From NCBI GenBank assembly GCA_029641185.1, contig JAPWGK010000029.1, forward strand, positions 1 to 64,000: DNA of 64,000 nt, in the 5' to 3' direction. The DNA is from Pseudofabraea citricarpa. Taxonomy: Eukaryota; Ascomycota; Leotiomycetes; Helotiales; Dermateaceae. The notes beneath the pieces were generated by a model. That model was given only the letters and a program-made list of their open reading frames with translations, was not told where the DNA came from and ran no database searches. The translations under genes were made by a program, and so were the position numbers. Positions 49,406-60,732 of the stretch are shown piece by piece (within the stretch, counting starts at the first letter, position 1; each line of letters opens with the position of its first letter).

Positions 49406-50164
49406 CTATTGCATACCCACTTTTTGCCCGTTGACTACCAACGTCGCCCATTTGACATTTAGTTGCCGTGAGTGGAGAGTCTGCAGCTCGGCTTTGATTT
49501 CGGCGCAGATTCCCCTCTCCTCCATCAGACTGTCATCATAATCAACGAACTCGATGCTATCATGCCTACCAAGGGAGGTAGCATCATCCGGTTCCCAGTA
49601 ATACAAGAGGGCTTCTGGAACGCCTTCAAACGCAAGCAGGAATTCCCTCTCGCTGTAGAAGACGGAGATAAACACCGAGTAGATATTGACAGCGACCGAT
49701 GCCGGCGGCGGCAGGGACCACTGGTAGTTCCGGACCCGATTGACGGGCGGCAGGAGGAGCGGGAAGAAGCGATCGTCAAAGGCGCCCATCAGACAGACGC
49801 GGTCCGAGTGAGGATTGAAGAAGATGTTGGCGGGCGTCGTCATGCTGAGCTGCCCGCTCCGCACGGGTTCGTTGCACGACGAAAACCCGGCCACGTAGTG
49901 CTGCAGGCCAACCTGCCGTGCTTCTCGACTCGCGTGCAGAAGCCCGGGTGCCGCCTGGTGCGTAAAGTATCGAAACATCTTCTCGCGCTCGCCGCCCTCC
50001 CCAGCATACTGGAAGGTCCCCACTTGCCGCGCCCATACGTCGATATTGCGGGGTAAGCGAGCAGCCGCCGTCCAGATCAGGCGCCGGATGTCGTAGGGCA
50101 GGTGAGGGAAGCACGTAAACGACGACAGCTGGCTAGCAGCGCGTCCGGAAGCGTGCTCTGCCAT
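49406..50164 (-). CDS. 2EXR domain protein (fungal F-box-like family)
   Basis: 252 residues from the ATG at 50,164, chosen because it gives MAEHASGRAASQLSSFTCFPHLPYDIRRLIW, where the 2EXR domain begins within 20 residues. Upstream sequence in the same frame is Arg/Pro rich and unlike the family. The 2EXR signature has F-x-x-LPxD(I/L)R-x-x-IW followed by a hydrophobic strand (ARLPRNIDV). A second conserved block follows at ASREARQVGLQHY and NIFFNPHSDRVCL. These proteins are numerous in leaf-associated ascomycetes; their biochemical role is not established. The GC content of the N-terminal half is higher than in the neighbours. Confidence 0.75.
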   Translation of the reverse strand: MAEHASGRAASQLSSFTCFPHLPYDIRRLIWTAAARLPRNIDVWARQVGTFQYAGEGGEREKMFRYFTHQAAPGLLHASREARQVGLQHYVAGFSSCNEPVRSGQLSMTTPANIFFNPHSDRVCLMGAFDDRFFPLLLPPVNRVRNYQWSLPPPASVAVNIYSVFISVFYSEREFLLAFEGVPEALLYYWEPDDATSLGRHDSIEFVDYDDSLMEERGICAEIKAELQTLHSRQLNVKWATLVVNGQKVGMQ

Positions 50165-50723
50165 TCTGATCCTCACGAGTGCAGTGAGAAGGCCGCACCC
50201 GAAGGCTTTTGTTTTTTCTGTGCACTTTTGCCTCGCTAGGTGGGGTGAGGTGGGGTCCGTCGAGCTGACTTTTCTACGTACGCATCCGGAAACTCGTGCG
50301 TGCTTTATGCCTTCTCGAGGCGCGGTATGCAACCAGAAGGCGAGACGACATGCGCTGAGCCGTTGGGCAAATCGCAGCCGCTGCCGTGGGCTCGAGGGTC
50401 GTGTTAAGTGGGTGTCAGTACCTCGATCTGCATTGCCCGGCATGTCTAAGCGAGCGCCTCTAGCCGGATGGAGAGCTATCACAACACATACAGGTGTAAG
50501 CGCTAAGTTGCGTGTTGCAAGACGCTCTATTTATACTGCCGGCTACCTGACACTCTTGAAAATCTTAGTCTGCGCTAGCTCCTCGCTTTAGAACGACTCA
50601 CTCGCTCAATTGCTTGCTTGCTCTGGATGTTGACGCCTGCCTGGTCGCTTGATTTGTTATTGTATACCCTTCCTGGTTATATAACGTTGCAGTTACAGTC
50701 GCAGTCGCAGTTGCAGTCGCAAT
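50165..50723. other. Divergent promoter region between the 2EXR gene and the transporter
   Basis: About 560 bp holding both promoters. It has a TATTTATA-like stretch at about 50,526-50,533 (weak evidence) and a CAGTCG/CAGTTG repeat run at 50,690-50,720 just before the transporter start. No gene. Confidence 0.45.
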
Positions 50724-52722
50724 ATGAACAATGGCTCTGCGTCGGAAGAGCAAGAGGTAGAACTGGCCACGCGACACAAACAGATGTCACCAATCTTGTC
50801 GCCCCTTGAGGAAAACGAGCAACATCCTTTGATGGACGACGATCATTCTGATATTGAGCCTGTACCAGAACCCAAAAATACTTCACTATTCATTATACTC
50901 GCAGTAGGGATAGGAGGGTCAGTATACTTTGCAATCAATTTGAGATCATTGTTAATATCCCTATTAGACTTCAAATTGTTTATTCAGTGTTATATTCCCA
51001 TGGACTGGTACGTGACTGAAAACCTTGGGACCTTCTCCAGCAGCCAGATCGCTCTGTTACTGACTAAATATCTTTCAATCGACGGCAGGCACATCTACGC
51101 TCCTTGGGATTAAGCAAGTCCCAAACCGCAATCACGTTCATTGCGGGACCTTTCTGTGGGATATTTGTACAGCCATGTTTCGGATTTTGGAGTGATCACT
51201 GCACATCATCCTGGGGAAAACGAAGGCCATTTATTGCCTTTGGTGGCTGTGCTTTAGTCGTGTGTCTTTTGGGACTTGCTTGGACAACATCTATAGTCAA
51301 TCTGTTTCTGCCCGGCCAGGCTGGACCCTATCAGAACACCCACGGGCAGAATGATCTCAAGGAGTTTATAACCACTGGCACGGCAATCGTGTTCACCTTC
51401 GGTGTCTACTTTGCAAGTCAACCGGTCCAAGGTGGGCTTCGAGCCCTCATTGTGGACGTGTGTCCGATACATCAGCAGCAGCAAGTGAATGCCTGGGTAA
51501 GTCTGATCAGTGGAATAGCCAATATCTTAGGCTATCTATGGGCGGTCCTTGACCTTTCTCGGCATATATCATACTTTGGAAATACCCAGTTTAAGAATCT
51601 GAGCGTTTTGGCATCGCTGAGTATGGCCGCTTCACTCACTCTCTGTTGCATGGCTATCACGGAGCAGAATTCACGGACCAAGCTTCCGTTGAAACGAAAG
51701 AAGAGCAAGACCTCGGGGAAGTTTGGAAAAGCTTTGCTTAAGAAAGCGGGGCATACTTTCAAGTTGCTTGCCAAGATGCCTCGACAGATTTTGCACATTT
51801 GCGTCGTGCAGTTCTTTGCTTGGATGGGATGGTATCCTTACCTGCTTTATGTCTCTACGTGAGTGGGACAAATCTGACTTATTCTGCAAATTTCAGCTGA
51901 CAATTGTATTATAGCTATCTGTCAGATATATGTAAGTTTCTATTAGACAGCTTCAAGCTAAGAAAAGGGTCGAGCTAATTCGCAAAAGACGGTGCAGAGA
52001 GTGAGGCAAAATCGCCTTCTCGAGCAGATAGAACAAGCGGCACTGATTGGGAGTACGCCTCGAGAATTGGACCTTTCGCGCTGCTGATTTCTTCCGTCGT
52101 CTCTGTTCTAACGGCTATTTCACTTCCACTACTGGTCCGGCCACCGATTCACGCCTATGGCGAGAGCGGCAACATGCTGATCGGTGGTATTCTGAATGGG
52201 ATGCGAAGCCTCCGACCGAGTTTGATCCACATCTGGATGTTCTCGCATGGTCTCTTCGCGCTGTGCATGTTCGGGACTCTGTTCGTCTCGTCAGTGGCAG
52301 GGACGATCACCATCTTCGGCTTCGTAGGAATCAGCTGGGCAGTCGCCACGTGGATCCCGCACGCGCTGCTCAGCATGGAGATCTCACGAGCCACCGACGA
52401 GGACGGCGGCACGCCCGCGCCCGAGCAGTTCCCAACAAGTTCGGTAATCAGCTTGCATAATGTCGCCATCTGCATCCCGCAGGTCCTCATCTCCATCGGC
52501 TCCAGCGTGTACTGGAAGCTGCAGCACGCCGATGCGCATGATCCGAACAGCACCGGCTCGGTCCTGAGGATTGGCGGTGTTGCTTCTCTCCTGGCGCTGT
52601 GCGTGTCGAGGCATGTACGAGATCCAAGTCTGACTGTCCAGCCTGCGTCGAAATACATGCACCTCGATTACGAGATGGCCCTGGTGGATCTTGATACCTC
52701 GCGAGTTTCTCGAGACGATTAG
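50724..52722 (+). CDS. Sucrose/disaccharide transporter, GPH (SUT-like) family
   Basis: 584 residues from five exons: 50,724-50,917, 50,968-51,007, 51,089-51,858, 51,915-51,931 and 51,989-52,722. All junctions keep one frame. The protein should be a proton-coupled disaccharide importer of the plasma membrane, like plant SUT and fission-yeast Sut1. Evidence is the family block SLGLSKSQTAITFIAGPFCGIFVQPCFGFWSDHCTSS (given in parts: LGLSKSQ, FIAGP, WSDHCTS), then WGKRRPF, ISGIANILGY and FFAWMGWYPYL, and about twelve membrane segments. The N-terminal 50 residues are cytosolic and acidic. Exon 4 is only 17 nt. The gene lies 1.6 kb from the regulator of the RiPP-like cluster, but sugar uptake has no obvious link to it. 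Confidence 0.85.
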
Positions 52723-54310
52723 ATCAGCCGGTTTACCTGGGAAAAATGAGCCTGACAAATCCTCCACCAGCTTATTTGGACGGTAGCGCGCCCCACGTGG
52801 TTCACAATTCTCCTGTATCACGGCATCGAACCGGGTAGAGTCTCCAATACGACTTACTGTAGGCGTCGGATCTAGAATCATGGCTAAAGTGATCCTTGAA
52901 TGCTATCTTGACATAGATCATTTGGAGTCGGGGTTGGCTTCTGAGTGGCAGAGACCACCGAGAGACTTCAAATAACTGAATACTTCTATAGTAACTTAAC
53001 ATAGACCTTTCCATTCACAACTGGCTTTAATTAGCATAAAGTTCGATGCTTCGACTGCGTGCCGCGTCTAAACGTTATACTATGACAAGGTCTACTGCAA
53101 TAATGCAGATCCTGAAACGACTCTACCGCATGCACGCACACTCGACATGTCGCTCGCTTGATAAATATGGCGTTATATCAGCCCAACACCAACTTACTGC
53201 ATTGGACCCCACATAAGCTAATAGGATGCGGAATATTAACTCGGCAATTGGGTTCTGGAATGGTAGGAAATAATCTGACATCAATATAACAACCACCCCA
53301 GAGTAAGGTTTTCGATGCTTAGTTGATGGGATTAAGGATGTGTGACGGGCGAAACTTGGTGCACCACGGAGCAAAAATAACTCTAATCCACATATAACAT
53401 AGATATTCAAACCCATTCGCTTAGCCATACGAGAATTTACACCTCATTAACCCATGAACGTTAAAGTTATGAAGATAGCTAATTTGCTTGCTAAATATGG
53501 TGATGCATATGAGACACCATAAACTGGCTGGCTACCCTTATGTTACCAAGTCTAGTAACGGACAAACCGGCTAGATTGGAGGTAGAGATAGCTCATCTTT
53601 AAACGTTGCTATCAGAAAACCAAGTCCCAAGAACTACTTGAGCATTGGCAGACTCCATATTGAAATTGCGGCGTCAACCCCCATCCTCAATTAGGTCCTC
53701 GCTTATTAGGCACACTAAATAGATAAACAAGTGAAAGCAGATATTGTATCATATCAGGGACTCAAGATAGAATTATCTGGTCTGGAATTGGGGATAGTCA
53801 ATGTCTCTTGGTCAATAAATAAACTCTTTTGGTTTTGCATGGGTGGTATCAACATCTTACTTTCCGCTAGTTTTTTGACCCTGGGTATTCGATGTAGGTT
53901 GGGGGTAATGTTAAGGTTGTTCACACGACCTAGACCGACATGTTGGTAGGGAAGGGGTAATACAGCAAATGTGGGGAAGCAGACCGAACTACCCACGCCG
54001 CATGCAAGCTGAATGTGCTTATCGTCTTCGCCGCATTCTTACGTGCACCCCGGCTCTAGCTCACCATGGAAGACGTCCAAACAAATGTTCCATCATCAGA
54101 AGCCCGTTCCTTATTAATACCCTAGCTGAATCAACCCTTACCAAATATCACGAGGAACTACATTTATCATCGGGTAGAGTTAAGTCATACTGGGTCTGGC
54201 TGGGTTAAAGTATAAGCCAATTTCTCGGCGGAACGAGCGAAACAATCTTTCTTGTATCCAAATCACCGAAGCTATCCTCGTTCCCAAAGCTGGCATGTGC
54301 TTAGAAGACT
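52723..54310. other. Intergenic region between transporter and regulator
   Basis: About 1.6 kb with no recognisable gene, RNA or repeat; short frames on both strands lack domains. It marks the left edge of the proposed RiPP cluster. Confidence 0.45.
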
Positions 54311-56531
54311 ATGAGTGAGGATTTGCCTCTTGAAATCCAAGTGCTTGTGCTTAAACTTTTCTCGCTAGGCTCTACCCGCCCCCAAGCGATTCGAAGCCTT
54401 CATGGCTGCTGGACGTGCCGGCTCCGGAGGAAGAAATGCGACGAAGCTCACCCATCATGCATGATATGCGTTGGCCTCAAACTGGAATGCTTTGGGTATG
54501 GACCAAGGCCATTCTGGATGGATGGTGGCATGGCGGAAAAAGAGCAAGCCGTCCGGGTCAAACGAGCGATCAAACGAAACAAGCGACTCAGTCGCGAACA
54601 CTCTCAAGTCCACTACACGCCTACCAATATGCCGCAGGGACTTTTAACCCCAGCGTCAAACTCGAATAATTCTCATTTATTCCCTCCACTACCAACTCCT
54701 TTTGACGACACAGAGTTGGGATACTTTCTTGATCAGAACGATCCTCATACCTCCCAACTGGACCTATTCTGTTTAGATGAGCCCGTTGCACATCCTGCTA
54801 GCTCTCTACCGTCTGTGCCGGAAGAGAATATACTTCCATTGGAAATATCATCTCTGATTTTCACGAATGAAAATTCTGTCCATACAGTTAGAGGAAGGGA
54901 AGAAAATCCACAACATGAAAAGAGTCTGCTACATAACTTAGACGACGAGGACTTTTCCTGGCAGGGGTCTATGTTTTCAGAAGCCAGTGGAGAAGATACA
55001 ACCGACACCGATCATTCTCAACTGGAAGTGGAGCTTCAAAAAGAGACCACCATCAACCCCGAACCTAGTTCTCATCAAGAAATTATATTAGAACCGTTTA
55101 TGGCTGGAACCATTCAGTGTGTCCCCACTAAGGCACTAACGACATCGGCTTCCGAGCCAACAAGCTTTGGTGATTCTGTCCTTAACCTTGGAGCGCGATC
55201 CGGTGAAGCAACATTATTTATGCATTACTTGGATCATGTCTTTTACGTCCAGTTCCCCTTTTATAATTTATCCTCTACTCATGGAAGCAGAGGGTGGATC
55301 CTGAGTCTTTTGATGAGGGACAAGTCTGTATACCATGCCGCACTGGCTCTGAGCCAAAACCACCGTTACTCGACAGCGTCCTCCGAAAACACCACTATCG
55401 CAGCGGAGAGGTACGGAGAAGACTATCACATACTAGCTCTGCGCGAGCTGCAGGCGGTTATAGGAGAGGCACACTTATGGAGAGGAACAACAGGCTTGAT
55501 CCGACGGTTGCAAGTGCTGACTTGTTCTCTACATCTGATCCACTACGAGGTAAGAAGAAAAGAAAAGAAAAAGCCAAGGATCTGCAAAACTTTCAAAGAG
55601 AAATTCATAGACTGACAGGTCTCGCTTTCAGTTGTTGAATGGCGCAACTGGACCGTGGCAAATGCATTTGCGTGCAGCTGCGAATATAATACCCCAGTTA
55701 GCCAAAGCGCTAACATCACCACCGAGCGATGCTCCTGTAGACTGGAGAGCCAAGAATGACTTCGAAGATGCGCGGATTCTATCATCCGAAGATCGAGTTG
55801 CGATGTCGCTCATATTGAGCTCATTCATCTGGCTTGATATCATGTCATGTGCGTCTATTGGCTCGAGGCCGCTTTTGCTCGTCAACCATATCTCTATTCT
55901 AGAGAGCAACGAAATACACGCGGAAGAGCTATCAGGCTGCGAAAATTGGGCCCTGATGTGTATCTTCGAGATTTCCGAGCTGCGTTTATGGAAGAACGAG
56001 GCGCAGAGAAATGGCATATTGAGCGTTGCGGAACTTGCCAGGAGAGCCTCCCGAATCGAGAGATCTCTGGTAGAAAGATTGAGCGAGCAGGGTGGCCAGA
56101 ATAGCAAAGGTGACCCTTCTCAAGGACTGTCAAGAGATTACACAGATTCTACATGTGCTGTAATCACGAAGATATTCGCTCTTTCGGCCTTGACTTACGT
56201 TCACATCACCGTTTCGGGATCAAACTATCAGCTTCCGGAAATCATCGATAGTGTCTCCAAAACGATTGAGGAATTCGCGACGCTATCAAGCACGGCTCTA
56301 CTGCGCCACTTGGTCTGGCCGTATTGTGTTACAGCCTGTATGGCATCGGAAGAGCAGCAGAGCTTTTTTCACGATCTGACCATTTCGGCAGAGAAAATGG
56401 AAGCTGCACCAAAAACTTGGAAAGAGGCTTCTAGGATTGTAGAGGAATGCTGGAAGGCAAGGAAAACTCCAGGAAATTATGATTGGATGTCTGCGATGGA
56501 TCGACTTGGTCGTTGCATACTCTTGGTCTGA
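54311..56531 (+). CDS. Zn2Cys6 transcription factor, probable cluster regulator
   Basis: 712 residues from exons 54,311-55,549 and 55,632-56,531; the 82 nt intron runs GTAAGA to TTTCAG. The DNA-binding domain is a perfect binuclear zinc cluster at residues 33-60 (C33, C36, C43, C50, C53, C60; spacing 2-6-6-2-6), followed by a basic stretch (KRAIKRNKRLSR) that could be a linker or nuclear signal. The middle is Ser/Glu rich (about 90-280). The C-terminal half, starting at GEATLFMHYLDHVFYVQFPFY, resembles the fungal-specific transcription factor domain 2 fold found in many pathway regulators. It sits at the left edge of the DUF3328/precursor group, 285 bp from the stop of the first UstYa gene. 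A role as pathway activator is inference from position, as with ustR in the ustiloxin cluster. Confidence 0.85.
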
Positions 56532-56815
56532 AGCTGGATGATGGATCGCCTTCCTACTTGATTTGGTCAGAGTCTGGGTTTTATAGATATCAAGTATCAT
56601 GCGAATACTGCCTATCCAAGCCTTGTTACTTGACTGATTGAGTTTTATAATGACATTCACGTTCGCAGCCCTTTCCCGGAAGTCAATCGAGCACTGTCAA
56701 TATATCAAGATCCTTGAAGTCGATCTCTTCTTAGACAGCAATTACTACAGAATTCAATTTTTGCAAATGGCAAGCGGATAGTTATAAAAGGTACATTTAA
56801 TATGCGAAATGTGAT

Positions 56816-57879
56816 CTATGGCACCTCTGGTAAGATTGAATCGTCTGCTCGATACTCATATTCAGGTGTATTCTTCTCAAACTCCGCCATCTGATTTCTC
56901 TCAGCCCACGAACGGATTTCCTCGAAGTTTTTACACTTATGTCTTCTATTAAAGTCGGGCGAAGGAGCCGACTGATCTTTGACCCAAAGCTCGCCAAACA
57001 CAGTAAAGTCAGCCGTGCACATAATCTGTTGTCGCAGAATATCTAAACAGTGACCTAATTATAGGTTTGTCAGAAAATTGTCTAGTTTCTCTTGAGGATG
57101 ATTTACTTACCAAAGTGTAGACGAAGCACTTCTTCGTTGTTTGAGAAGGCATCCTTTCCTTCATTATGATAGTGCTGGTAACTGAAAAATGAAGCTTTCC
57201 GCAGGAGATTCTACATTTTGTTATAAATAATATCGCTTTTGAAATATTGATATCTTACCAAGCAGTGAAGGTGATGTAACACCTCAACATAAGCTATGAC
57301 TCCACCTCCATGGTCTTCCCTTCTCTTAACATAATTGTTTGGAGATAAGCCGTACGACTCTGCTTCGTGCTCAGGTATGACAACTGGGCGGTCTGTAATA
57401 CAATATTAGCATTAAACAACAAAAATGAAGGAATACTACCGTACAGTCTGTTCCGAGTGACATCCATGCCTCGTCTACTTCTGAGCTGGCAGCTTTACGA
57501 AAGATTGTTTCTTTGAAGATAGATCCATTGAAGAGTACCGGGCTATATTTTATCGCAACCTGCTTCTCAAGAGGTGACCCTAAAAAATTAAGCCTCGAGG
57601 TTGCATTTCCATTTGTTCTGATTACTTACTATGTTGCGAAGTAAAGATGCTGCAGGCTTTGTCCAGATCTAATCGTAGACCGACGCTGGCTAACATATAT
57701 GCGTTCAGGACAAGCGAAAGAGAGAAGCCAATGATCAAAAATAAGTAGACATATTCAATCTTGTGTCTTTTCACACTCAACATGTGCTTTTCTATAAGCG
57801 GATCATCTTGGTCGTTTTCATGTCCAACTGGTTGATCTTTGAGCCAAATAGGGAGCCATCCCCTAGAGTTGGGAAACAT
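56816..57879 (-). CDS. UstYa-type (DUF3328) oxidase, cluster copy 1
   Basis: 285 residues from five exons: 57,630-57,879, 57,445-57,579, 57,259-57,392, 57,111-57,210 and 56,816-57,054. Introns are 48-56 nt with GT..AG ends. The protein is a single-pass type II membrane protein: a cytosolic N-terminus, a membrane segment at about residues 43-66, then a lumenal domain. The two diagnostic HxxHC motifs are HHLHC (168-172) and HFGHC (205-209), the latter spanning an exon junction. Other family blocks are IKYSPVLFNGSIF and VDEAWMSLG. UstYa-family proteins carry out oxidative cyclisation or related oxidation in fungal RiPP and other pathways, probably with a metal bound by these motifs. It lies between the regulator and the precursor gene and is read in the same direction as the precursor. 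Confidence 0.88.
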
Positions 57880-58366
57880 AGTGTATGGGATTTACAATGT
57901 ACATACATTTACTTAAGTGTTTAGGTATTTAGTTGACAAATACCACACTTGATTTGTGTCGGAGCTAAAGATTCAAGCGCAGCGATGGTAATGGATCATA
58001 GCTTTTTTCAGCTAAGCATGTGGCTCCAACTCGCCTCGCCTTGCTACCGCCAGCAAATGGCGCTAAGATGTTTGCCTGCCACTGCTTACTTGACTTATGT
58101 TTCTATGCAAACGTGCCATGCTAGATTATGTCAGACGGCAAAAAAGTAAGAACCACTCGCTTAGGCTTGTTCAGTTGTTACTACACAGTTTGATCACTTG
58201 GCACAATTTCATCAAATAACAGTAGGGGTTTTTAATCTCCATTCTTCTCAAAATACTCCGACAGTCATACCGGCATAGCAGCGCTAAGCAGAAACACCGA
58301 CGAAAATCTCCAGAGCTACTTCGGATGTATATGAATCTGCTAGTGTGACCCTTGCGTTCCAGCCTC
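57880..58366. other. Intergenic region between UstYa copy 1 and the precursor
   Basis: About 490 bp; holds the promoter of UstYa copy 1 and the 3' end of the precursor gene. No further gene seen. Confidence 0.5.
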
Positions 58367-58774
58367 CTACTCGTCAGTGTCATCGGCGGCAACTTCATCC
58401 TCAGCACTACCCTTGACCTTCAGCGTAACATAATTGTGCAGACCTTGGATGCCCTGCCTCTTTACTTTTGCACTGTACTCATCGTCCTCAACTACCTCAT
58501 CTGCGTCACTGCCTTTGACCTTCAACGTAACATAGTTGTGAAGACCTTGAATTCCTTGCCTCTTCACTTTGGCACTATACTCATCGTCGTCGACCGTCTC
58601 GTCTGCATCGCTTCCTTTGACTTTCAAAGTCACATAGTTGTGCAATCCCTGAATGCCCTGTCTCTTCGCCATCTTAGAGCTCGCATCAACCGCAACTGGT
58701 TCTGCAACCGGCGCTGCGAGAGTCATTGCAGCGAGCATAAAGGTAATGCCACTGAGGTAGGAGGTAATTTTCAT
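58367..58774 (-). CDS. Secreted RiPP-type precursor peptide with three KR-bounded repeats
   Basis: 135 residues, no intron in the coding part. Residues 1-20 are a signal peptide (hydrophobic core, cleavage likely near TLA-AP). A short leader ends in AKR. Three units follow at residues 39-72, 73-106 and 107-135. Each starts right after Lys-Arg (37-38, 71-72, 105-106) and carries the identical block QGIQGLHNYVTLKVKGS; an acidic spacer (SDADE.V.DDEYSAKV) differs between units. The architecture is that of Kex2-processed fungal RiPP precursors such as those of ustiloxin, asperipin, phomopsin and epichloecyclins. The only aromatic residue common to all units is the Tyr at 47, 81 and 115, so a Tyr-Val start to the core, as in phomopsin, is plausible but unproven. 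DUF3328 genes flank it on both sides. A sexual pheromone is less likely (no Trp/Cys core). Confidence 0.85.
   Translation of the reverse strand: MKITSYLSGITFMLAAMTLAAPVAEPVAVDASSKMAKRQGIQGLHNYVTLKVKGSDADETVDDDEYSAKVKRQGIQGLHNYVTLKVKGSDADEVVEDDEYSAKVKRQGIQGLHNYVTLKVKGSAEDEVAADDTDE
58370..58660 (-). repeat. 102 bp coding repeat, three copies (last incomplete)
   Basis: Copies at 58,559-58,660, 58,457-58,558 and 58,370-58,456, in tandem within the precursor gene. The third lacks the final Lys-Arg and the spacer tyrosine. Synonymous differences between copies are visible, while the block around the common tyrosine stays the same in protein. Confidence 0.88.
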
Positions 58775-59621
58775 GATGAATGTGTTGAGATCGAAGATTC
58801 AAAATGTATTGTAGTGGAGCTGAAGGTTGAGGGGAGTACTGCTGTGCCGGCCTTGTTCTTCAAAGTTGATTGATGGTTGGACGTATGATGATTTATAGAC
58901 AAGTATGGCTTTAGTTTAATTTTTGCTATGCTTGTAAACTTGTCTCATCAGTAGTTCTAGATAGGAACAGTCGAGGAGGGTTTGGGTAACACCCCAAAGC
59001 TATCCCGAAAATGGCCAAGGTGCGGATTCATATTGCAATACCACATTATTTTCACTACCGACAAATGCCCTAACTCTTTTTGCATCGTCTCGACTTTCTT
59101 ATTTTTATGAGATGAGTAAGATTTTGGGGTTATGCATTGATTTTCAATATGTCTGTAGGTGCAAAGTATAACCCGCATCCCAGACACAGATGTACCTCTG
59201 ATAGAATAAGAAAGGCGAGCCGATCTTCTAGAAGCTCGAGATCTGAATATCTCTAATTTTGTCTTGAATCATTGCCCTAAATATAATTTTAGGTAATTAC
59301 AGTAATGATAGACTCTCTGCGTGCCTGGAGTAAAATAAATTTCACAGAGCAGAATTTTAGTCCTTCTAATGGTACCCCATGTCTGAGATGTTTGATTAAA
59401 ATCTGATAAAATGCCTCAAGTCCCAGCCAGCTCCCAAAGTAACATATAAACCACATACATGGAACAGTAAAACCTGCTGCCATGCTGCAAAACATGAATT
59501 TGAAGTAGAAACTCAAAGTTCTTGGTCCACGAAGTTCAGAAGTTCAAAATAAACAATGTTGTTAACCGACGCAAATCATAAGCGCAGGAGTTCTATTTTC
59601 AATAAATTTCTAATGACCTTC
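58775..59621. other. Precursor promoter and intergenic region
   Basis: Holds the 5' leader and promoter of the precursor and the 3' region of the next minus-strand gene. A TATAAAT box lies at 58,891-58,897 on the minus strand. Short hydrophobic frames at 58,957-59,187 and 59,289-59,516 have no family features. I see no further gene. Confidence 0.5.
58891..58897 (-). promoter_or_regulatory. TATA-like box of the precursor gene
   Basis: TATAAAT on the minus strand, about 117-123 nt upstream of the ATG at 58,774. Fits a strong fungal promoter for a peptide gene; position-only evidence. Confidence 0.5.
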
Positions 59622-60248
59622 TCAAACATCCCAATATGGCCCACAAGAGGTGAAAATTGGCGTGATCAAAGTTGCAGCTCCCTGATTGAATGCTTTCCGA
59701 GGTGCTGGTATCTCATCCCTCAACTTCGTCGAACAGTGATGCGTGTGCTCAAAACTGTATGTGGTGTTGTCAACAGGGCTACGAGTCTGGTAAGCCAGAT
59801 TTTGCAACCTCCAGACATAAACACAGTGATCGAAATGGTAGTCATCTGTGGTATAGAAATGATGAAAGTCTCCGTCCTGGATTGTCTTCAAAGAAACCTG
59901 GTTTTTTCCTTCTTCGTCTGTGTACCATGGATAGTCTCCAACTACCAAGAACTCTTCAGATAGACTCTTTGGATAGCAGTCTTTCTTAACCCAGGCAGCG
60001 TTCATCACATCCAAGACACAATCCTGGTCCCTCGCTTCAGGTATAGAGGTGCCACAACTATTCCAGATTGCATTCTCAGTTTTTGCTGGCCCATTCTCGG
60101 CAAAGACGAAAATCGAGACAAGTATAACGATTAAAGTGATTGTTAGTAGAACGCAAGCTCTTTTGGTGGATGTCTGTAGAGTAGACTCGGTCTCTGGGAG
60201 TCGCTTTTCGTCCTCGGGTAATAATTCGTATATTTGTTCCTGCTTCAT
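59622..60248 (-). CDS. DUF3328-like membrane protein, intronless subtype A
   Basis: 208 residues, no intron. The N-terminus is cytosolic and acidic, with a membrane segment at about residues 31-50 and then a lumenal domain. The landmark sequence CGTSIPEARDQDCVLDVMNAAWVKKDCY (given here in parts: CGTSIPEAR, DCVLDVM, AAW, DCY) belongs to a branch of DUF3328-like proteins that differs from classical UstYa but keeps two HxxHC motifs: HFDHC (138-142) and HTHHC (168-172). It likely acts as an oxidase or assists the UstYa proteins in the secretory route; this is inferred. It is divergent from the next gene, with 484 bp between their starts, so the two may share a promoter. Confidence 0.82.
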   Translation of the reverse strand: MKQEQIYELLPEDEKRLPETESTLQTSTKRACVLLTITLIVILVSIFVFAENGPAKTENAIWNSCGTSIPEARDQDCVLDVMNAAWVKKDCYPKSLSEEFLVVGDYPWYTDEEGKNQVSLKTIQDGDFHHFYTTDDYHFDHCVYVWRLQNLAYQTRSPVDNTTYSFEHTHHCSTKLRDEIPAPRKAFNQGAATLITPIFTSCGPYWDV

Positions 60249-60732
60249 TTTGCGGATGGAGGAGGTTTGAAGGAGACCTAAAAGACGTTAGCATATCAGT
60301 AAACTTTTAGCAGAAGAACAATTCACTAGAAGAATTTTTGATCTATTCACAACTGACAAAATCAACGAACCTGACGTCTTTACTGGCAAACGATCATGGC
60401 TTCCGTCCAACAGTCGAGAATTCGTGTGTGTCTGGGCAGGCAAGAATAAGCGAGTGAAAAGTTGGTTTGGCAAAGCGACGCGACTCAAAGTGCTTGTCGC
60501 CAAATGGGATGCTACAAGCTATTATTATGAAAAAAATTGAATGCGCCAAGAATCATCTATGATCAATCTGTCTGTGTCAAGGGTCACCGCCTCGCTTTTG
60601 AGTTGCCATCTTAGATTTTGCTTGCCTAATTACATTATTTCACTCAGTGAGAAAGATATCGGTCTCCTCCAAAGATCGTATGGCAGGTATGGACCTTTTG
60701 ACTCCAAATATTTACTAATGGTTGCAGTTAAC
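60249..60732. promoter_or_regulatory. Bidirectional promoter between the two intronless DUF3328-like genes
   Basis: 484 bp between divergent starts at 60,248 (minus) and 60,733 (plus). In-frame sequence upstream of 60,733 lacks family features and is treated as leader. No specific operator was recognised. Confidence 0.5.

Noticed and set aside
49266..49451. Extra 3' exon of the 2EXR gene
   Set aside because: A GTATGC..CTCAG intron is possible, but the continuation has no family features and the unspliced frame ends normally.
58367..58774. Precursor as an alpha-type mating pheromone
   Set aside because: Has signal peptide and KR repeats, but the repeated block lacks the Trp and paired Cys usual in ascomycete pheromones, and it is surrounded by DUF3328 genes.
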